Positions 19,342 to 29,055 of a stretch of DNA of 64,000 nucleotides are shown here, in pieces. Each line of letters begins with the position of its first letter. Position 1 is the stretch's first letter. Below the pieces are notes generated by a model that did no database searches, was not told the origin of the DNA, and saw nothing but the letters and a program-made list of their open reading frames with translations. Both the position numbers and the translations under genes were made by a program. Source of the stretch: Streptomyces decoyicus (GTDB taxonomy: Bacteria > Actinomycetota > Actinomycetes > Streptomycetales > Streptomycetaceae); contig NZ_CP082301.1 of NCBI RefSeq assembly GCF_019880305.1, positions 558,001 through 622,000 on the forward strand. The letters run 5' to 3'.

Positions 19342-20355
19342 ATGAATACGTCAGAACCACTGGGACGAATTGAGCTGAGCGAGGAAGCGTCGCGCGTATT
19401 CGGCTACGCCGCGCAGCGCGCCGTATGCGGCATCGAGGAACTCACCGCCATGGGACTCGACAGTGCGGACGCGGAACGAGCGGTGAAAGAACTCGTGGAA
19501 ATGCGATTACTCTGCCGCGCCGAAGGAGAGGCCGGCCGGTTGACCGTGGTGCCGCCCCGGACCGCCGCAGACCGGTTGCTGCGTCCCTTGGAGCGCCATG
19601 TGCGGGAGCGCTATGAGGAGATCGAGCGGCTCCGGGAGACGTTCGCCTCGCTGCTCCCTGCCTACGAGTCGGGGCGGGCGCGTCGTTCGGACGCCGAGCC
19701 GATCGAGCTGCTCACCGACCTGAGGACCGTCCAGGAGACCATCGAGGAGTTGACGATCGGCGCCCGGCAGGAGGTGCTCACCGCCCAGCCGGGCGGCGCC
19801 CGTTCCGCCCGCGCGCTCCAGGAGGCGGATGAGCGGGACCGGCGGATGCTTGCGCGCGGCGTGCAGATGCGCACCCTCTACCAGCATCCCGCCCGCTACG
19901 ACCAGCCGACGGTTGACCACGTCCGGCGCGTCATGCACCTCGGAGCGGAGGTACGGACGCGGACCGACGGCCTGTGCCGGCTGCTGGTCTTCGACCACCG
20001 CGTGGCCCTGCTGGGGCTGCGGGACGACCCGGAGGCGGCCCTGCTGGTGCGTGAGCCGCATGTCGTCCACTACATTCGGGTGTTCTTCGACTGTCTGTGG
20101 CGCGATGCCTCGCTCTTCCCGGTCAGTTTCGACTCGGCCGCTGCCGTCCGGATCTCCGGCGAGATCCAGGAGTCGATCGTCGCCATGCTGTCGGAGGGGC
20201 TGGAGGACAAGTCGATCGCGCGGCGCCTGGGGATGTCCGTACGCAGCTGTCAGCGCCACGCCTCGGAAATCATGAAGGCGGTCGGCGCGAAGAGCCGGTT
20301 CCAGGCCGGATATGTGCTCGGGCGGCTGCACGCCGTCGCGCGGGACGGGGAGTGA
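19342..20355 (+). CDS. LuxR-type regulator (TrmB-like N-terminus, LuxR HTH C-terminus)
   Basis: A 337-aa regulator. Residues 1-70 form a winged-helix-like segment (SRVFGYAAQRAVCGIEEL, then AVKELVEMRLL) as in TrmB-like proteins. The middle, about 130-245, resembles the PLD-like effector region found with it. The C-terminus is a LuxR HTH (LSEGLEDKSIARRLGMSVRS followed by CQRHASEIM). The second of two adjacent ATGs is chosen because GAGGG sits at the right distance from it. It has an in-frame TTA (19507-19509, codon 56), so bldA control is likely. It lies between the exporter and the freestanding C-domain gene and probably regulates the NRPS locus. Confidence 0.85.
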   Translation: MNTSEPLGRIELSEEASRVFGYAAQRAVCGIEELTAMGLDSADAERAVKELVEMRLLCRAEGEAGRLTVVPPRTAADRLLRPLERHVRERYEEIERLRETFASLLPAYESGRARRSDAEPIELLTDLRTVQETIEELTIGARQEVLTAQPGGARSARALQEADERDRRMLARGVQMRTLYQHPARYDQPTVDHVRRVMHLGAEVRTRTDGLCRLLVFDHRVALLGLRDDPEAALLVREPHVVHYIRVFFDCLWRDASLFPVSFDSAAAVRISGEIQESIVAMLSEGLEDKSIARRLGMSVRSCQRHASEIMKAVGAKSRFQAGYVLGRLHAVARDGE

Positions 20356-20374
20356 GCCGGGGGGCGCCCGCACG

Positions 20375-21667
20375 TCACCGGAGCCGGCCCAGGGCTCGTA
20401 CGGGGAGGCCCGGATCCACACCGGCCAGTTCGCGTACGAGCCCGCCGAGGCCCTCGGCGTGCCGGGCGGCTTCCTCCGCCGAGTAGTTGACGGGGTTCGC
20501 TTCCACGCACACGCTGGTGCCGGCGTGCTCGGAGTGCACGTCGAAGTACAGGCCGAGGTCCGGGATGGGCCCGGTGACGAGGGTGCGCACCACGCCGGTG
20601 GCCGGTCCGAAGCGCAGATCGCGGTCGAAGTTGACGATATTGACCACCGGTCCGACGCCGTGGTGCTCCGGGGCCGCGGCGAGCGTGCGCCGGAACTCCT
20701 CGTAGCGGTATCGGTGATGGCGCAGCGCCTGCCCGATCTGGCGATCCGTCCGCCGGAAGGTGTCGGTCACCGACCGCTCCGGCTCCACGGGCACCCGGAA
20801 CGGCAGGAGGTTCGCCATCGGGGCGACGACATTGCGCAGCAGGCGGGTGGGCCGGCTCGTCGCGGAGCAGCCGAAGGTCACCTCGTCGGCGCCGGTGACC
20901 TGCCACAGATAGAGGGCGGCGGCGGTGATCAGGAAGCGCGCGGTGGACACCTCCAGCCGCTCGCTCCGGGCTCGGGCGGCGTCGACCACCTGCCGTGGCA
21001 GATGGTGGCTGTACTGCAAGGTGACGGGTGCGGGCGGAGCGTCCGCCCGGAGCCGGCCGGTGGCCGGCCAGTCGAGCGCGACCTTCTCCCAGAATTCCCG
21101 GTCGGCCGCATACAGTCGGCCGGCCCGGTAGGCGCGGTCGTGCTCGACGGCGGCCGTGACCGGCGCGAAGGGGTTGGGTTCGCAGGGGGCACCGGTGTGC
21201 ATCGAGTGGTAGAGGGCGGCGGTCCTGCGGGCAACGGCGGCAGTTCCATGGCCGTCCGTGATGATGTGGTGGAAGCGGCGGTACCACAAGTGGCGGTCCC
21301 CCGATACCTTGATCAGGGCACCGGCCAGCAGAGAACCACAGGTCAGGTCGACCGGGCGGGCCATCTCGGCGCGCATCCAGGCCACCGCCTCCGCGTCGGG
21401 GTCGGGCCGCTCACTCATGTCGAGGACCTCGAAGGACCATTCCGCGGGCGCCAGTTCCTGGTAGGGCGTGCCGTCAGTGGCGACGAGGAACCGTGCGCCG
21501 AGCGATCCCGCTTCGTCCACGGCGGTGCGGGCGGCGGCTTCGAGGAGCTTCGCGTCGACGGCGCCGGTGATTTCGTAGTAGTCACCCACGTTGTAGACCG
21601 GACTGCCCGGTTCGAGCACCTGCGATATCCAGATCTCCAGCTGCCCCGCGGTCAAAGGGGATTGCAC
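20375..21667 (-). CDS. Freestanding NRPS condensation-domain protein
   Basis: A 430-aa single-domain protein of the condensation/acyltransferase superfamily. Motifs: PLTAGQLEIWISQVLEPGSP (C1-like), FHHIITDGHG with the catalytic HHxxxDG (133-139), and late DRQIGQALRHHRYRYEEF and NIVNFDRDLRF. It has no attached A or T domain, so it must work with carriers on other proteins; the NRPS locus it borders is the obvious partner. It could alternatively transfer an acyl cap. The start is GTG at 21667, with GGAG 7-8 nt upstream; the same frame upstream shows no domain. It converges with the LuxR-type gene, with 19 bp between them. Confidence 0.85.
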   Translation of the reverse strand: MQSPLTAGQLEIWISQVLEPGSPVYNVGDYYEITGAVDAKLLEAAARTAVDEAGSLGARFLVATDGTPYQELAPAEWSFEVLDMSERPDPDAEAVAWMRAEMARPVDLTCGSLLAGALIKVSGDRHLWYRRFHHIITDGHGTAAVARRTAALYHSMHTGAPCEPNPFAPVTAAVEHDRAYRAGRLYAADREFWEKVALDWPATGRLRADAPPAPVTLQYSHHLPRQVVDAARARSERLEVSTARFLITAAALYLWQVTGADEVTFGCSATSRPTRLLRNVVAPMANLLPFRVPVEPERSVTDTFRRTDRQIGQALRHHRYRYEEFRRTLAAAPEHHGVGPVVNIVNFDRDLRFGPATGVVRTLVTGPIPDLGLYFDVHSEHAGTSVCVEANPVNYSAEEAARHAEGLGGLVRELAGVDPGLPVRALGRLR

Positions 21668-21826
21668 GTTTCCGCTCCAGAGGTCTAGGGAACCGTTGTC
21701 CGCCCAGCCTGGCAGCCGCGCCGGGCACGGCACAGGCCGTGCCGGGGGTGGTGTCTGCGCCAGTCGTGGACCCGAGGGGGCGCGGCGCCTCCCGCTCCGC
21801 GCCGATGAACATGGGCGCATACTCGG

Positions 21827-22663
21827 GTGGTGAACATCGAGGACGCGGAACACGCTCGCCGCTGGCTGGAAACGCAAGGCGTGACGCAGGTCGGCGACGG
21901 AGTATGGGCCGAGCGCGGAGCGCCTGAGACAGCACTGACACCGAACGAGGTGGCGCACACCTGGACGAGCGCCGCGCTGCACGACCCCGGCCTCGATGCG
22001 GCCACCCGGCTGCGCCTCGCCTTCGGCCTGCTGGACTTGCTGGAGGAGTACTGGGTGACGAGCGAGATCGGCTTCGCGCTGAAGGACGACGAAGAACAGG
22101 ACCCGCTGCCGGCCGAGGCGTTCTGGGACGGCTACCGGCAACGGCTGGAGGCTGTCGAAGCGCCCGAGGCGGTGACCTACTCGCTCTGGGTCGACTGGTT
22201 CGAGGACCGGGCCACGGCGGAAGCGGCCTTTGCCGAGGTGCTGGGCAACGACTTTGCGGAGCTGTCTGCCCGTCCTCTGCCCTCGGAAGCCGTCGAGGGC
22301 CCGCTGTTCCGTCGCGCTCAGCGCGTTCTCGCAGCCTCCGGCCCCGTGCCCTGGCCGGTCAAACACTCTGCGTACCGTACGGCGGCAGCGGTCCCTGCGC
22401 TCCACACCGCGCTGTTCCAGGGCATCCTGCACAGCTACCACGATCTTTACGGAGACCTCGAACCGCGTGCGGCACTTGCTCTGTTGCGGCGGCTGGCCCT
22501 TCCGCCCGGCACCGAACACCTCTCCGCGCTGTGCGCGGTTCTTGAGGCGGGCCACACGAATCACTACCTCGCCCCGAGGGCCTGGGAGTCCAGCCCCGGG
22601 CCCGGACCCGTACAGCGGCTGATACGAGGCTTCCGCCGGATGGTCACGCCCGGGACGCGCTGA
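21827..22663 (+). CDS. Conserved hypothetical protein (278 aa)
   Basis: I do not recognise the family. It is a soluble, acidic, Ala/Leu/Trp-rich helical protein (AEHARRWLETQGV near the start, LLDLLEEYWVTSEIGFALKD about 70-90, LFQGILHSYHDLYGDLEP about 205-222). There is no signal peptide or membrane segment. The ribosome site is not distinctive; two adjacent GTG codons (21827, 21830) are the possible starts. It diverges from the C-domain gene but its codon use and content give no link to peptide synthesis. Confidence 0.7.
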   Translation: MVNIEDAEHARRWLETQGVTQVGDGVWAERGAPETALTPNEVAHTWTSAALHDPGLDAATRLRLAFGLLDLLEEYWVTSEIGFALKDDEEQDPLPAEAFWDGYRQRLEAVEAPEAVTYSLWVDWFEDRATAEAAFAEVLGNDFAELSARPLPSEAVEGPLFRRAQRVLAASGPVPWPVKHSAYRTAAAVPALHTALFQGILHSYHDLYGDLEPRAALALLRRLALPPGTEHLSALCAVLEAGHTNHYLAPRAWESSPGPGPVQRLIRGFRRMVTPGTR

Positions 22664-22785
22664 CGGCGTGTACGTTCGGCCGGCGCGTCCCGAGGCAACG
22701 TCGAGGGCGAGGAAAGCGAAGGGACTAGTTCAAGGAGTGTGAGAAGGAAGCCCCTTCATGGCCTCGCCACGATGAACGATAACAG

Positions 22786-24957
22786 TCAGGCAGGGATCAG
22801 GTCGCGCAGGTTTTCGGGCGTGAGGACCCGGGAATCCGGATGCAGACCCTCCGGGCGTTCCATGCCTAGGTAGGTGACCGGGCCCTCCGGGAGACTCTTG
22901 CCGTCCCACGGCGTCACGGTCGTGGTGCCGCCGGCCATCAGGTCGACGAGGTACCGGACCGTGAGGTAGTCGCGCTCGACGATGCCGCGCAGCAGCGTGG
23001 CGACCGATACCTGGTTTCCCTCGACCCGGTTGGCCTTCGGGGACCCCTTGAGGTACAGGTGCAGCCACTTGGCGCGCCAGCGGCCGTCGCTCCCCCGCAG
23101 GAACGCCAGCGGCAGTGCCACCCTGCCAGGGCCACGCAGCTCCGACTTCAGCCGTACGGTGCGCGGTTCGAACGGGCGGCCCTGCTGGGCGGCGTCGCGC
23201 AGCATGAAGCCGAAGAACGACTCCTCGACGTCTTCGAAGCCCTCCCCCGAGAAGATGTTCACCTGCGGGACGATGAAAGTGCCGCGGACAGCGCCCATGC
23301 GCAGGTTGATGAACTCCGAGGCGCCCGCGGGCGCCTCCGTGATGTCGCCGGAGTGCTCGCCTTCGACTTCCGTCAGGGCGGTGTAGGACAGCCAGGAGAG
23401 GGTCGAGTAGTCGGCGTCGAGCATCAGCGCCGACAGGTCGTAGTCCGTGGTCCGCTGTGCCTGCTTCCAGTGGACGAAGAAGCGCAGCAGTTCGCCGTCG
23501 ACCGGCGAGACCGAGCCGCGGGGCAGCACACCGAGACCGGACGCGGCCGCCTTGCCGCTGAGGGGAAGCGCGACATCGAGGACGTCGGGGTCGATCAGCA
23601 GCTGGTCCGGGGCGGGCAGGCGGCGGCTGATTTCGGCGTCCAGAGCGGAGATCAGCCGCTTGCGTCCTTCGGGCAGCACGGGCGGCCGGTCGTCCGGGGC
23701 GACCCAGGCGCGGCCGAGGCGGTTGACGAAGACGCGGCGCTCGCCGGTCTCCTCGGGACGGTTGTGGAGGTGTTCGCGAACCGACAGGACGACCCGGCCC
23801 GAGACCCGTGGGGCGACCTGCTCGGCAGCGGCCACGACGGCGTCGCGCTCCTCCTCGGTGAGGGCCATACGCAGCAGCCGGTCCAGGGCGCGGAACAGTT
23901 TGCCGGGCGCGGACCTCAGGAGTTCCACCGCTCCGGTGACGTCGTGCATCCCGAGCAGCTCCTCGACGCGGCTGTCGAAGGAGCGGGCCTGCCGCTCGCC
24001 CCGGGCCACGGCGAACACCGCGGCGGCGTGCGGCCATCGCGGGTACTCGTGCGGGTGGAGACGTTCACCGAGACGCTTGAACGGCTCGCGGTGCGCCTGC
24101 ACGTCGGCGAGCTTGGCGGGGGCCGTGGCGACAACCCCGTCGAGCGCCGCGAGCAGGGCACGGCGCACCGGGCGCGAGAGGGCCCTGAAGCGGGTAGGTT
24201 CCTGCAGGGTCACGTCGCCGTCCGACAGCGCACAGGCCAGGCGGAGCACATCGGTGACGGTGTCCACCAGGAGGTCCGCGCCGACGCCCAGGCGGGCTTG
24301 GTTGATCAGGGCGCGGTTCTCGCGGACCGGGATCGCCTCGGGCTGCGGACCGTGCACGCAGTGTCCGGCGAGCACCCGCAGGTCGTCCAGGTCGTCACCG
24401 CCCAGCGGGGTGGTGCTTCCGGCCAGGGCGAGGTACAGGGCCGTGACCTCGTCGTCCAGAGGGCCGCCCAGATGCAGCACGGCCATACGGTCGCCCGCTG
24501 CCGCGATCAGTTCGTCGTGGGCGGCGAGCATTTCGGCATAGGTGTGGCGGTAGTTGCCGTAGGACGGCAGGGTGAGCAGGTCGACCACACCGCTCCGGAG
24601 CTGGGAAACCGTCCGTTCACGGGAGGCGTCCTCGGCCAGTGCCTCGACGATGCACTGCATCCAGAAGGCGAACGTGTCGGGCACGTTGGCCGGGAAGTCG
24701 ATGAAGTAGACGTTGTGCTGGACGTGGTCCCCGGTCATTTCGCGGACAGTACGCAGCGTGCGCACCGCGATGTCGACGACCGTCTCGTCGGACAGCCCCG
24801 ACAGACGCTCCAGCAGGTCCGCCGAGAGTTTGAAGCCCACCGGCATCAGGGCGCCGTCGAACTGCCGCGCCGCGACGCCGCCGTCCCCTGCGGGTCCTGC
24901 GGGGAAGGGGAGGCGGTGGGTGTGCCGGATAACCAGTGATTCGAGACTGTGTCCCAT
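22786..24957 (-). CDS. Large SCO0854-like protein of unknown function
   Basis: A 723-aa soluble protein. It resembles the MXAN_6230/SCO0854 family of large actinobacterial and myxobacterial proteins. I see no RING-type Cys/His cluster at its N-terminus. The C-terminal third has a beta-rich stretch (INLRMGAVRGTFIVPQVNIF, then FEDVEESFFGFMLR) that recalls TerD-type domains, which suggests a stress-response role, but this is weak. The frame stays open far upstream into the neighbouring gene's antisense; the ATG at 24957 is where protein-like sequence begins (MGHSLESLVIRHTHRLPFP). It follows the phosphatase gene on the same strand by 133 bp. Confidence 0.65.
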   Translation of the reverse strand: MGHSLESLVIRHTHRLPFPAGPAGDGGVAARQFDGALMPVGFKLSADLLERLSGLSDETVVDIAVRTLRTVREMTGDHVQHNVYFIDFPANVPDTFAFWMQCIVEALAEDASRERTVSQLRSGVVDLLTLPSYGNYRHTYAEMLAAHDELIAAAGDRMAVLHLGGPLDDEVTALYLALAGSTTPLGGDDLDDLRVLAGHCVHGPQPEAIPVRENRALINQARLGVGADLLVDTVTDVLRLACALSDGDVTLQEPTRFRALSRPVRRALLAALDGVVATAPAKLADVQAHREPFKRLGERLHPHEYPRWPHAAAVFAVARGERQARSFDSRVEELLGMHDVTGAVELLRSAPGKLFRALDRLLRMALTEEERDAVVAAAEQVAPRVSGRVVLSVREHLHNRPEETGERRVFVNRLGRAWVAPDDRPPVLPEGRKRLISALDAEISRRLPAPDQLLIDPDVLDVALPLSGKAAASGLGVLPRGSVSPVDGELLRFFVHWKQAQRTTDYDLSALMLDADYSTLSWLSYTALTEVEGEHSGDITEAPAGASEFINLRMGAVRGTFIVPQVNIFSGEGFEDVEESFFGFMLRDAAQQGRPFEPRTVRLKSELRGPGRVALPLAFLRGSDGRWRAKWLHLYLKGSPKANRVEGNQVSVATLLRGIVERDYLTVRYLVDLMAGGTTTVTPWDGKSLPEGPVTYLGMERPEGLHPDSRVLTPENLRDLIPA

Positions 24958-25090
24958 TCCGGCATGATCCCAGAACCACAGGGGCCGGCGCATACGGGTT
25001 TCGGGCGGCGGCCCCGTGCCGTTCACGACCGGGGTGCGTCCGACGGCGCACGGAACGGCGGGGCCAGCCGGCCGAGTGCCCCTCGGCCGG

Positions 25091-27565
25091 TCAACAGGCC
25101 TCTGCGTCACCGTCCTTGGCCTCGGTGAGGAGCAGGGCGATGTCGTCGGCACGGTGGGAGGATCGCCGGGCGTGACGCAGGAGCCGGTCGGCGAGGTCGT
25201 CCAGGGAGTCGGCACGGGTGTGGGCCATGGACGTCCGCAGCCGGTCGATGCCCACGTCGATGTCGGTGCCGCGTTCCTCGACCAGACCGTCGGTGTAGAG
25301 GGCGAGGACGGATCCGGGCGGGAGGTCGACCGGGGTCTGCGGATAGGCGCTGCTGTGGTCCACGCCGAGAAGGGGACCGACCTCCAGGTCGAGCACCTCG
25401 GTGGTCCCGTCGGGGTGGCGGAGCAGCGGCGGCGGGTGACCGGCGCGGACGGCGTACGCGCGGTGGCCGCCGGGATCGAGGTGGAGGTAGCAGCAGCTGG
25501 CGAGGAGCCCGGCATCGAGGTCGATGAGGGTGTGATTGACGCCTGCCAGTACGTTGCCGGGCGAGTGGCCGACCGCCGCGAAGGCCCGTACGGCGCTGCG
25601 CAGTTGGGCCATGGTGGCCGCGGCGGGGATACTGTGTCCCTCGACGTCTCCGATGACCAGGGACACGCCGTCGGCGGTGCGGATGACGTCGTACCAGTCG
25701 CCGCCCATGTCCATCCCGCTGGTGCCGGGCAGGTAGCGGGCGGTGGTGCGGAAGTCGCGGAGGACGGGCAGCCGGTGCGGCAGCAGGGCCCGTTGGAGGC
25801 CGCGGGCGAGGGCGAACTCCTCGTCGTAGAGCCGTGCTCGTTCCAGGGCCTGGGCGATCAGTCCGGCGAGCGCGGTCAGGACGCCGCGGTCCTTGGTCGT
25901 GAACTGATGGGCCTCGTCGAAACCGAGAACGCAGGTGCCGACGGGACGGCTGGAGGCGATCAGCGGCAGGTACGCCCAGGAGCTCACCTCGCCCACGGGG
26001 ATGCCCGGATAGCCCTGGGAGAGGTCCTGCTGCGACTCGATGAACAGCGGAACACCGGAGGTCAGGGTCTCCGTGCCGGGCAGGTGGGCGTGCAGCGGCA
26101 TGCCCTCCAGCCAGTCGAGGAAGCCCTCGTGGTGGCCGGTGTGGAAGATCAGGTGCATCGAGCCGTCACGGACCACGTAGAGGGCCAGCTGCTGGCCGCC
26201 GAAGGCCGGGAGGAGCTGGTCGGCGACGACTTCGCAGACTTCGCGAGCGGTGACCGCCTCGGTCAGCGCGCTGCCCAACTGCAAGACGTGGTACATGACG
26301 CCCAGGCGCGCCGGTGTGGCGGCCACAGGTGTCGGCGCGGCCACCGCGGCCTGCGGCGCCTGGGCCGAGGGAGGCTGCCCGACGGGGACGGCCCGGCCGG
26401 TCACGCCGTCCGCGCCCGGATGGAGGGAGAAGGCGAGCCACTGGTCGGGCGGGCGGCAGGCAAGGAAGGAAGCCGGCGTCTGCGAGATCATCACGGACCG
26501 GTACCGGTCCTCGAAGGCGGGGTCTGCCAGCCACGGCAGGACGTCCCACAGACACTGCCCGAGCAGGGCCTCGCCCCCTACGCCGAGCAGTCGCCCCAGG
26601 CTGCGGTTGGCGTAGGCGACCCGCCCGTCCGGGGCCAGGGAGAACAGCCCGTCCCGCAGCCGGTCGACAGCCACGGCAGCCGCACGGCCGGCTCGCGCGT
26701 CGATGACCACACCGACCAGATGGCGACCCGCCCGCTCTTCTCCCCTCTTCGGGACACGGCCCCACAACTCCACGGTGCTGTACCGCTCGCCGCCCTCCCC
26801 CTCCCGTATGCGCAGGGACCGCGCCGTGCACCGGCCTTCGGCGGCTGCCACGCGCGCCACGGCCCGGAAGGCGGCGCGGTCGCCGGGATGGAGGCGGGAC
26901 GCGAGCGTCTCCGCCCGGTCGTCGAAGACTCCGGGGTCGATACCGAAGATCGCGCAGAGTTCGTCGTCCCCGGTGAGGGTGCCGGTGAGAAGGTCCCAGT
27001 CGAACAAGCCGGCCCGCACCGAGGGGGCGGAGGGAGCCGGGGTCTCGACGGGGACCGCCTGCGGGTCGCAGTCGAGCGGATCGCCCGTGCGGGCCCGGAG
27101 GGCCGCCAGGGAGGCGCCGAGCCGGTTGGCGATGGCCCGCAACTGACGGCGCCGGCTCTTGGGCAGCTTGTCACTGCCGTGGGGCGCCGCCCATACGACC
27201 GCCAGCGCCCCGAACGTCTCCCCGCCCGCGCCCACCGGCACGGAGCAGGAGCCGAACGCGTACGGCAAAGCCACCGCGAGCTGGGGATACCGGCGCGCCG
27301 TCTCGTCCGCGCCGGCCAGGTGGATCGTGCGTCCGGAGCGGAACGCCGCGGCGACCGGAATCGGACTGCTGACCGCAATACGGCGCCAGCCGCCCAGCAG
27401 AGACGGTGGCGCACCACAGCTCGCGGCGAGCACGATCGAACGGCGGTCGCGGGAGCGGAGAAAAATGCTCCCGGCGTACGCGCCCGACGCCTCCACGGCC
27501 TTGACGACGGCCGCCGCCAGCATGTCCTCGCGCTCCGCCGTCGCGTCCACGGACAACCCGCCCAT
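25091..27565 (-). CDS. GAF/PAS/PP2C (SpoIIE-type) serine phosphatase
   Basis: An 824-aa cytoplasmic sensor-phosphatase. Order: GAF (about 15-160), PAS (about 190-300), PAS (about 305-400), GAF (about 415-570), SpoIIE/PP2C phosphatase (about 590-810). Phosphatase motifs: GMDMGGDWYDVI (metal-binding DWYD), VIGDVEGHSIPAA, AGHPPPLLR, LYTDGLVEERG and a late DDIALLL. These enzymes dephosphorylate anti-anti-sigma factors and so tune sigma factors, but no such partner lies nearby. The start is uncertain by a few codons. Confidence 0.9.
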   Translation of the reverse strand: MGGLSVDATAEREDMLAAAVVKAVEASGAYAGSIFLRSRDRRSIVLAASCGAPPSLLGGWRRIAVSSPIPVAAAFRSGRTIHLAGADETARRYPQLAVALPYAFGSCSVPVGAGGETFGALAVVWAAPHGSDKLPKSRRRQLRAIANRLGASLAALRARTGDPLDCDPQAVPVETPAPSAPSVRAGLFDWDLLTGTLTGDDELCAIFGIDPGVFDDRAETLASRLHPGDRAAFRAVARVAAAEGRCTARSLRIREGEGGERYSTVELWGRVPKRGEERAGRHLVGVVIDARAGRAAAVAVDRLRDGLFSLAPDGRVAYANRSLGRLLGVGGEALLGQCLWDVLPWLADPAFEDRYRSVMISQTPASFLACRPPDQWLAFSLHPGADGVTGRAVPVGQPPSAQAPQAAVAAPTPVAATPARLGVMYHVLQLGSALTEAVTAREVCEVVADQLLPAFGGQQLALYVVRDGSMHLIFHTGHHEGFLDWLEGMPLHAHLPGTETLTSGVPLFIESQQDLSQGYPGIPVGEVSSWAYLPLIASSRPVGTCVLGFDEAHQFTTKDRGVLTALAGLIAQALERARLYDEEFALARGLQRALLPHRLPVLRDFRTTARYLPGTSGMDMGGDWYDVIRTADGVSLVIGDVEGHSIPAAATMAQLRSAVRAFAAVGHSPGNVLAGVNHTLIDLDAGLLASCCYLHLDPGGHRAYAVRAGHPPPLLRHPDGTTEVLDLEVGPLLGVDHSSAYPQTPVDLPPGSVLALYTDGLVEERGTDIDVGIDRLRTSMAHTRADSLDDLADRLLRHARRSSHRADDIALLLTEAKDGDAEAC

Positions 27566-27749
27566 GTTCCCAGTGTGCGCAGTGCCGGGCCCGTCGGCCC
27601 GCCGACAACCCGGTGTGACGGCATGGTGACCGGAAGCCGCCGCGGCCGAGCGGTCAAGGCCGGCAACCTCCGGCCACCACCGGCCCCCACCGGCCTCCGC
27701 CCCGGAGCACGCCCGGCCGACGCATTGATCGCTGCACTGCCCTGAATCC

Positions 27750-27771
27750 GTAAGTCAGTCGATTGACTTAC
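27750..27771. promoter_or_regulatory. TetR-type operator upstream of the P450 gene
   Basis: GTAAGTCA and TGACTTAC form a perfect inverted repeat with a 6-bp spacer, 63 bp before the P450 start. It overlaps a TTGACT that can serve as a -35. TetR proteins typically bind such dyads, and a TetR gene is coupled downstream of the P450 gene, so autoregulation of the pair is likely. Confidence 0.7.
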
Positions 27772-27834
27772 AACAGCGGATTCGTTTGACTGCGGTACGA
27801 CACAGCCCGCATCGCTGAGCCCTGGAGGCCGCAC

Positions 27835-29055
27835 GTGACTGAAGTCCGGGACGCGGAGTCGTTGAGCTACCCGATCACCCCTCCGACGGCGCTGGAGCCA
27901 CCGGGGCAGTGGGCTGAGCTGCGACGGACATGCCCGGTGGCGCGGGTGACCTTGCCGAGCGGTGACGAGGCCGCGCTGCTGACTCGCTACCGCGACGTCA
28001 AAGCAGCGCTCGCCGATCCGCGCCTGAGCCGCGAGGGGCTGGCCTCGCCCGACGCCGCCCGCGTGGCGGCCGGTGACTCGGAAGGCATCTTCAGCAGCCC
28101 GATGGCGAAGGCGCTCAACGCCGAGGGCCACGAGCGGTGGCGGCGCATGGTCGGCAAGTGGTTCACGGCGAAGCGGATGTCGGCGCTGCGGCCGGCCATG
28201 GAGGCGATGGCCGACCAGCTCATCGACGAGATGGTGGAACGCGGCCGGCCGGCGGACCTGGTCACGCACCTGGCGTTTCCCCTTCCGGTGTTCGTGATCT
28301 GCCGCATGCTCGGCGTGCCGGAGAGCGACCGGGACAAGTTCAAGAGCTGGTCCGACACCTTCTTGAACATGACCCGGTACACACGGGCCGAGACGGAGGC
28401 CGCGCATCAGGACTTCGCCGGGTACATGTCCGGCCTGATCGCCGACAAGCGCGCACAGCCGGGAGACGACCTTCTCAGCCTTCTCATGGACGGCGCCGAT
28501 GCCGAGGGCGAGCCCATGTCGGAAGCCGGGCTGGTGGCCACCGGGCAGGCGCTGCTGCTCGCAGGCCATGAGACCAGTGCGGGCTTCATCGCCATGATGG
28601 TGGCGCATCTGCTGGCCGACCGTCGGCGCTGGGAGCGGCTGCCGGCCGACCGTTCGCTGATCCGCCGAGCGGTGGAGGAGGTGCTCCGGTTCGACCCGAA
28701 CGGCGCCGGCTTCGGCATGCTCCGGTACGTCCACGAGGACACCGAGCTTCCCGGCGGCGTGGTGCCCCGTGGCACCACGGTGGTGTGCAGCATGGCCGCG
28801 GCCAACCGCGACGAGAGCGCCTGGGAGGGCGCGGACGACATGGACCTGGGCCGTAGCCCCAATCCGCACCTCACCTTCGGTACGGGTCCGCACTCCTGCC
28901 TGGGCCAGCCACTGGCCCGTACCGAGTTGCAGGCCGTGCTCACCGTCCTGCTGCGCCGGCTGCCCACCCTCCGTCTCGGCGTCGCCGCCGAGGACCTGCG
29001 CCGTCACGAGGGGCTGCTGACCACCCCGCTGCGCGAACTGCCGGTGATGTGGTGA
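27835..29055 (+). CDS. Cytochrome P450
   Basis: A 406-aa soluble bacterial P450 of the CYP105/CYP107-like group, a haem monooxygenase. Motifs: I-helix AGHETSAG (about 243-250), K-helix EEVLR (ExxR, about 281), and the haem loop FGTGPHSCLGQPLAR with Cys 355. The GTG start has GGAGG 6 nt upstream. No ferredoxin gene is adjacent. The next gene, a TetR regulator, overlaps its last codons, and a 22-bp dyad lies in front, so the pair is an operon under TetR control. The substrate cannot be read; it could tailor an NRPS product or detoxify a foreign compound. Confidence 0.93.
   Translation: MTEVRDAESLSYPITPPTALEPPGQWAELRRTCPVARVTLPSGDEAALLTRYRDVKAALADPRLSREGLASPDAARVAAGDSEGIFSSPMAKALNAEGHERWRRMVGKWFTAKRMSALRPAMEAMADQLIDEMVERGRPADLVTHLAFPLPVFVICRMLGVPESDRDKFKSWSDTFLNMTRYTRAETEAAHQDFAGYMSGLIADKRAQPGDDLLSLLMDGADAEGEPMSEAGLVATGQALLLAGHETSAGFIAMMVAHLLADRRRWERLPADRSLIRRAVEEVLRFDPNGAGFGMLRYVHEDTELPGGVVPRGTTVVCSMAAANRDESAWEGADDMDLGRSPNPHLTFGTGPHSCLGQPLARTELQAVLTVLLRRLPTLRLGVAAEDLRRHEGLLTTPLRELPVMW

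Noticed and set aside
21668..22564. Upstream extension of the freestanding C-domain frame to nearly 730 residues
   Set aside because: The extension is antisense to the 278-aa gene, shows no domain, and a GTG with a ribosome site explains the start at 21667.
24958..25515. N-terminal extension of the SCO0854-like protein
   Set aside because: Pro/Ser/Arg-rich shadow of the phosphatase gene; protein-like sequence starts at 24957.
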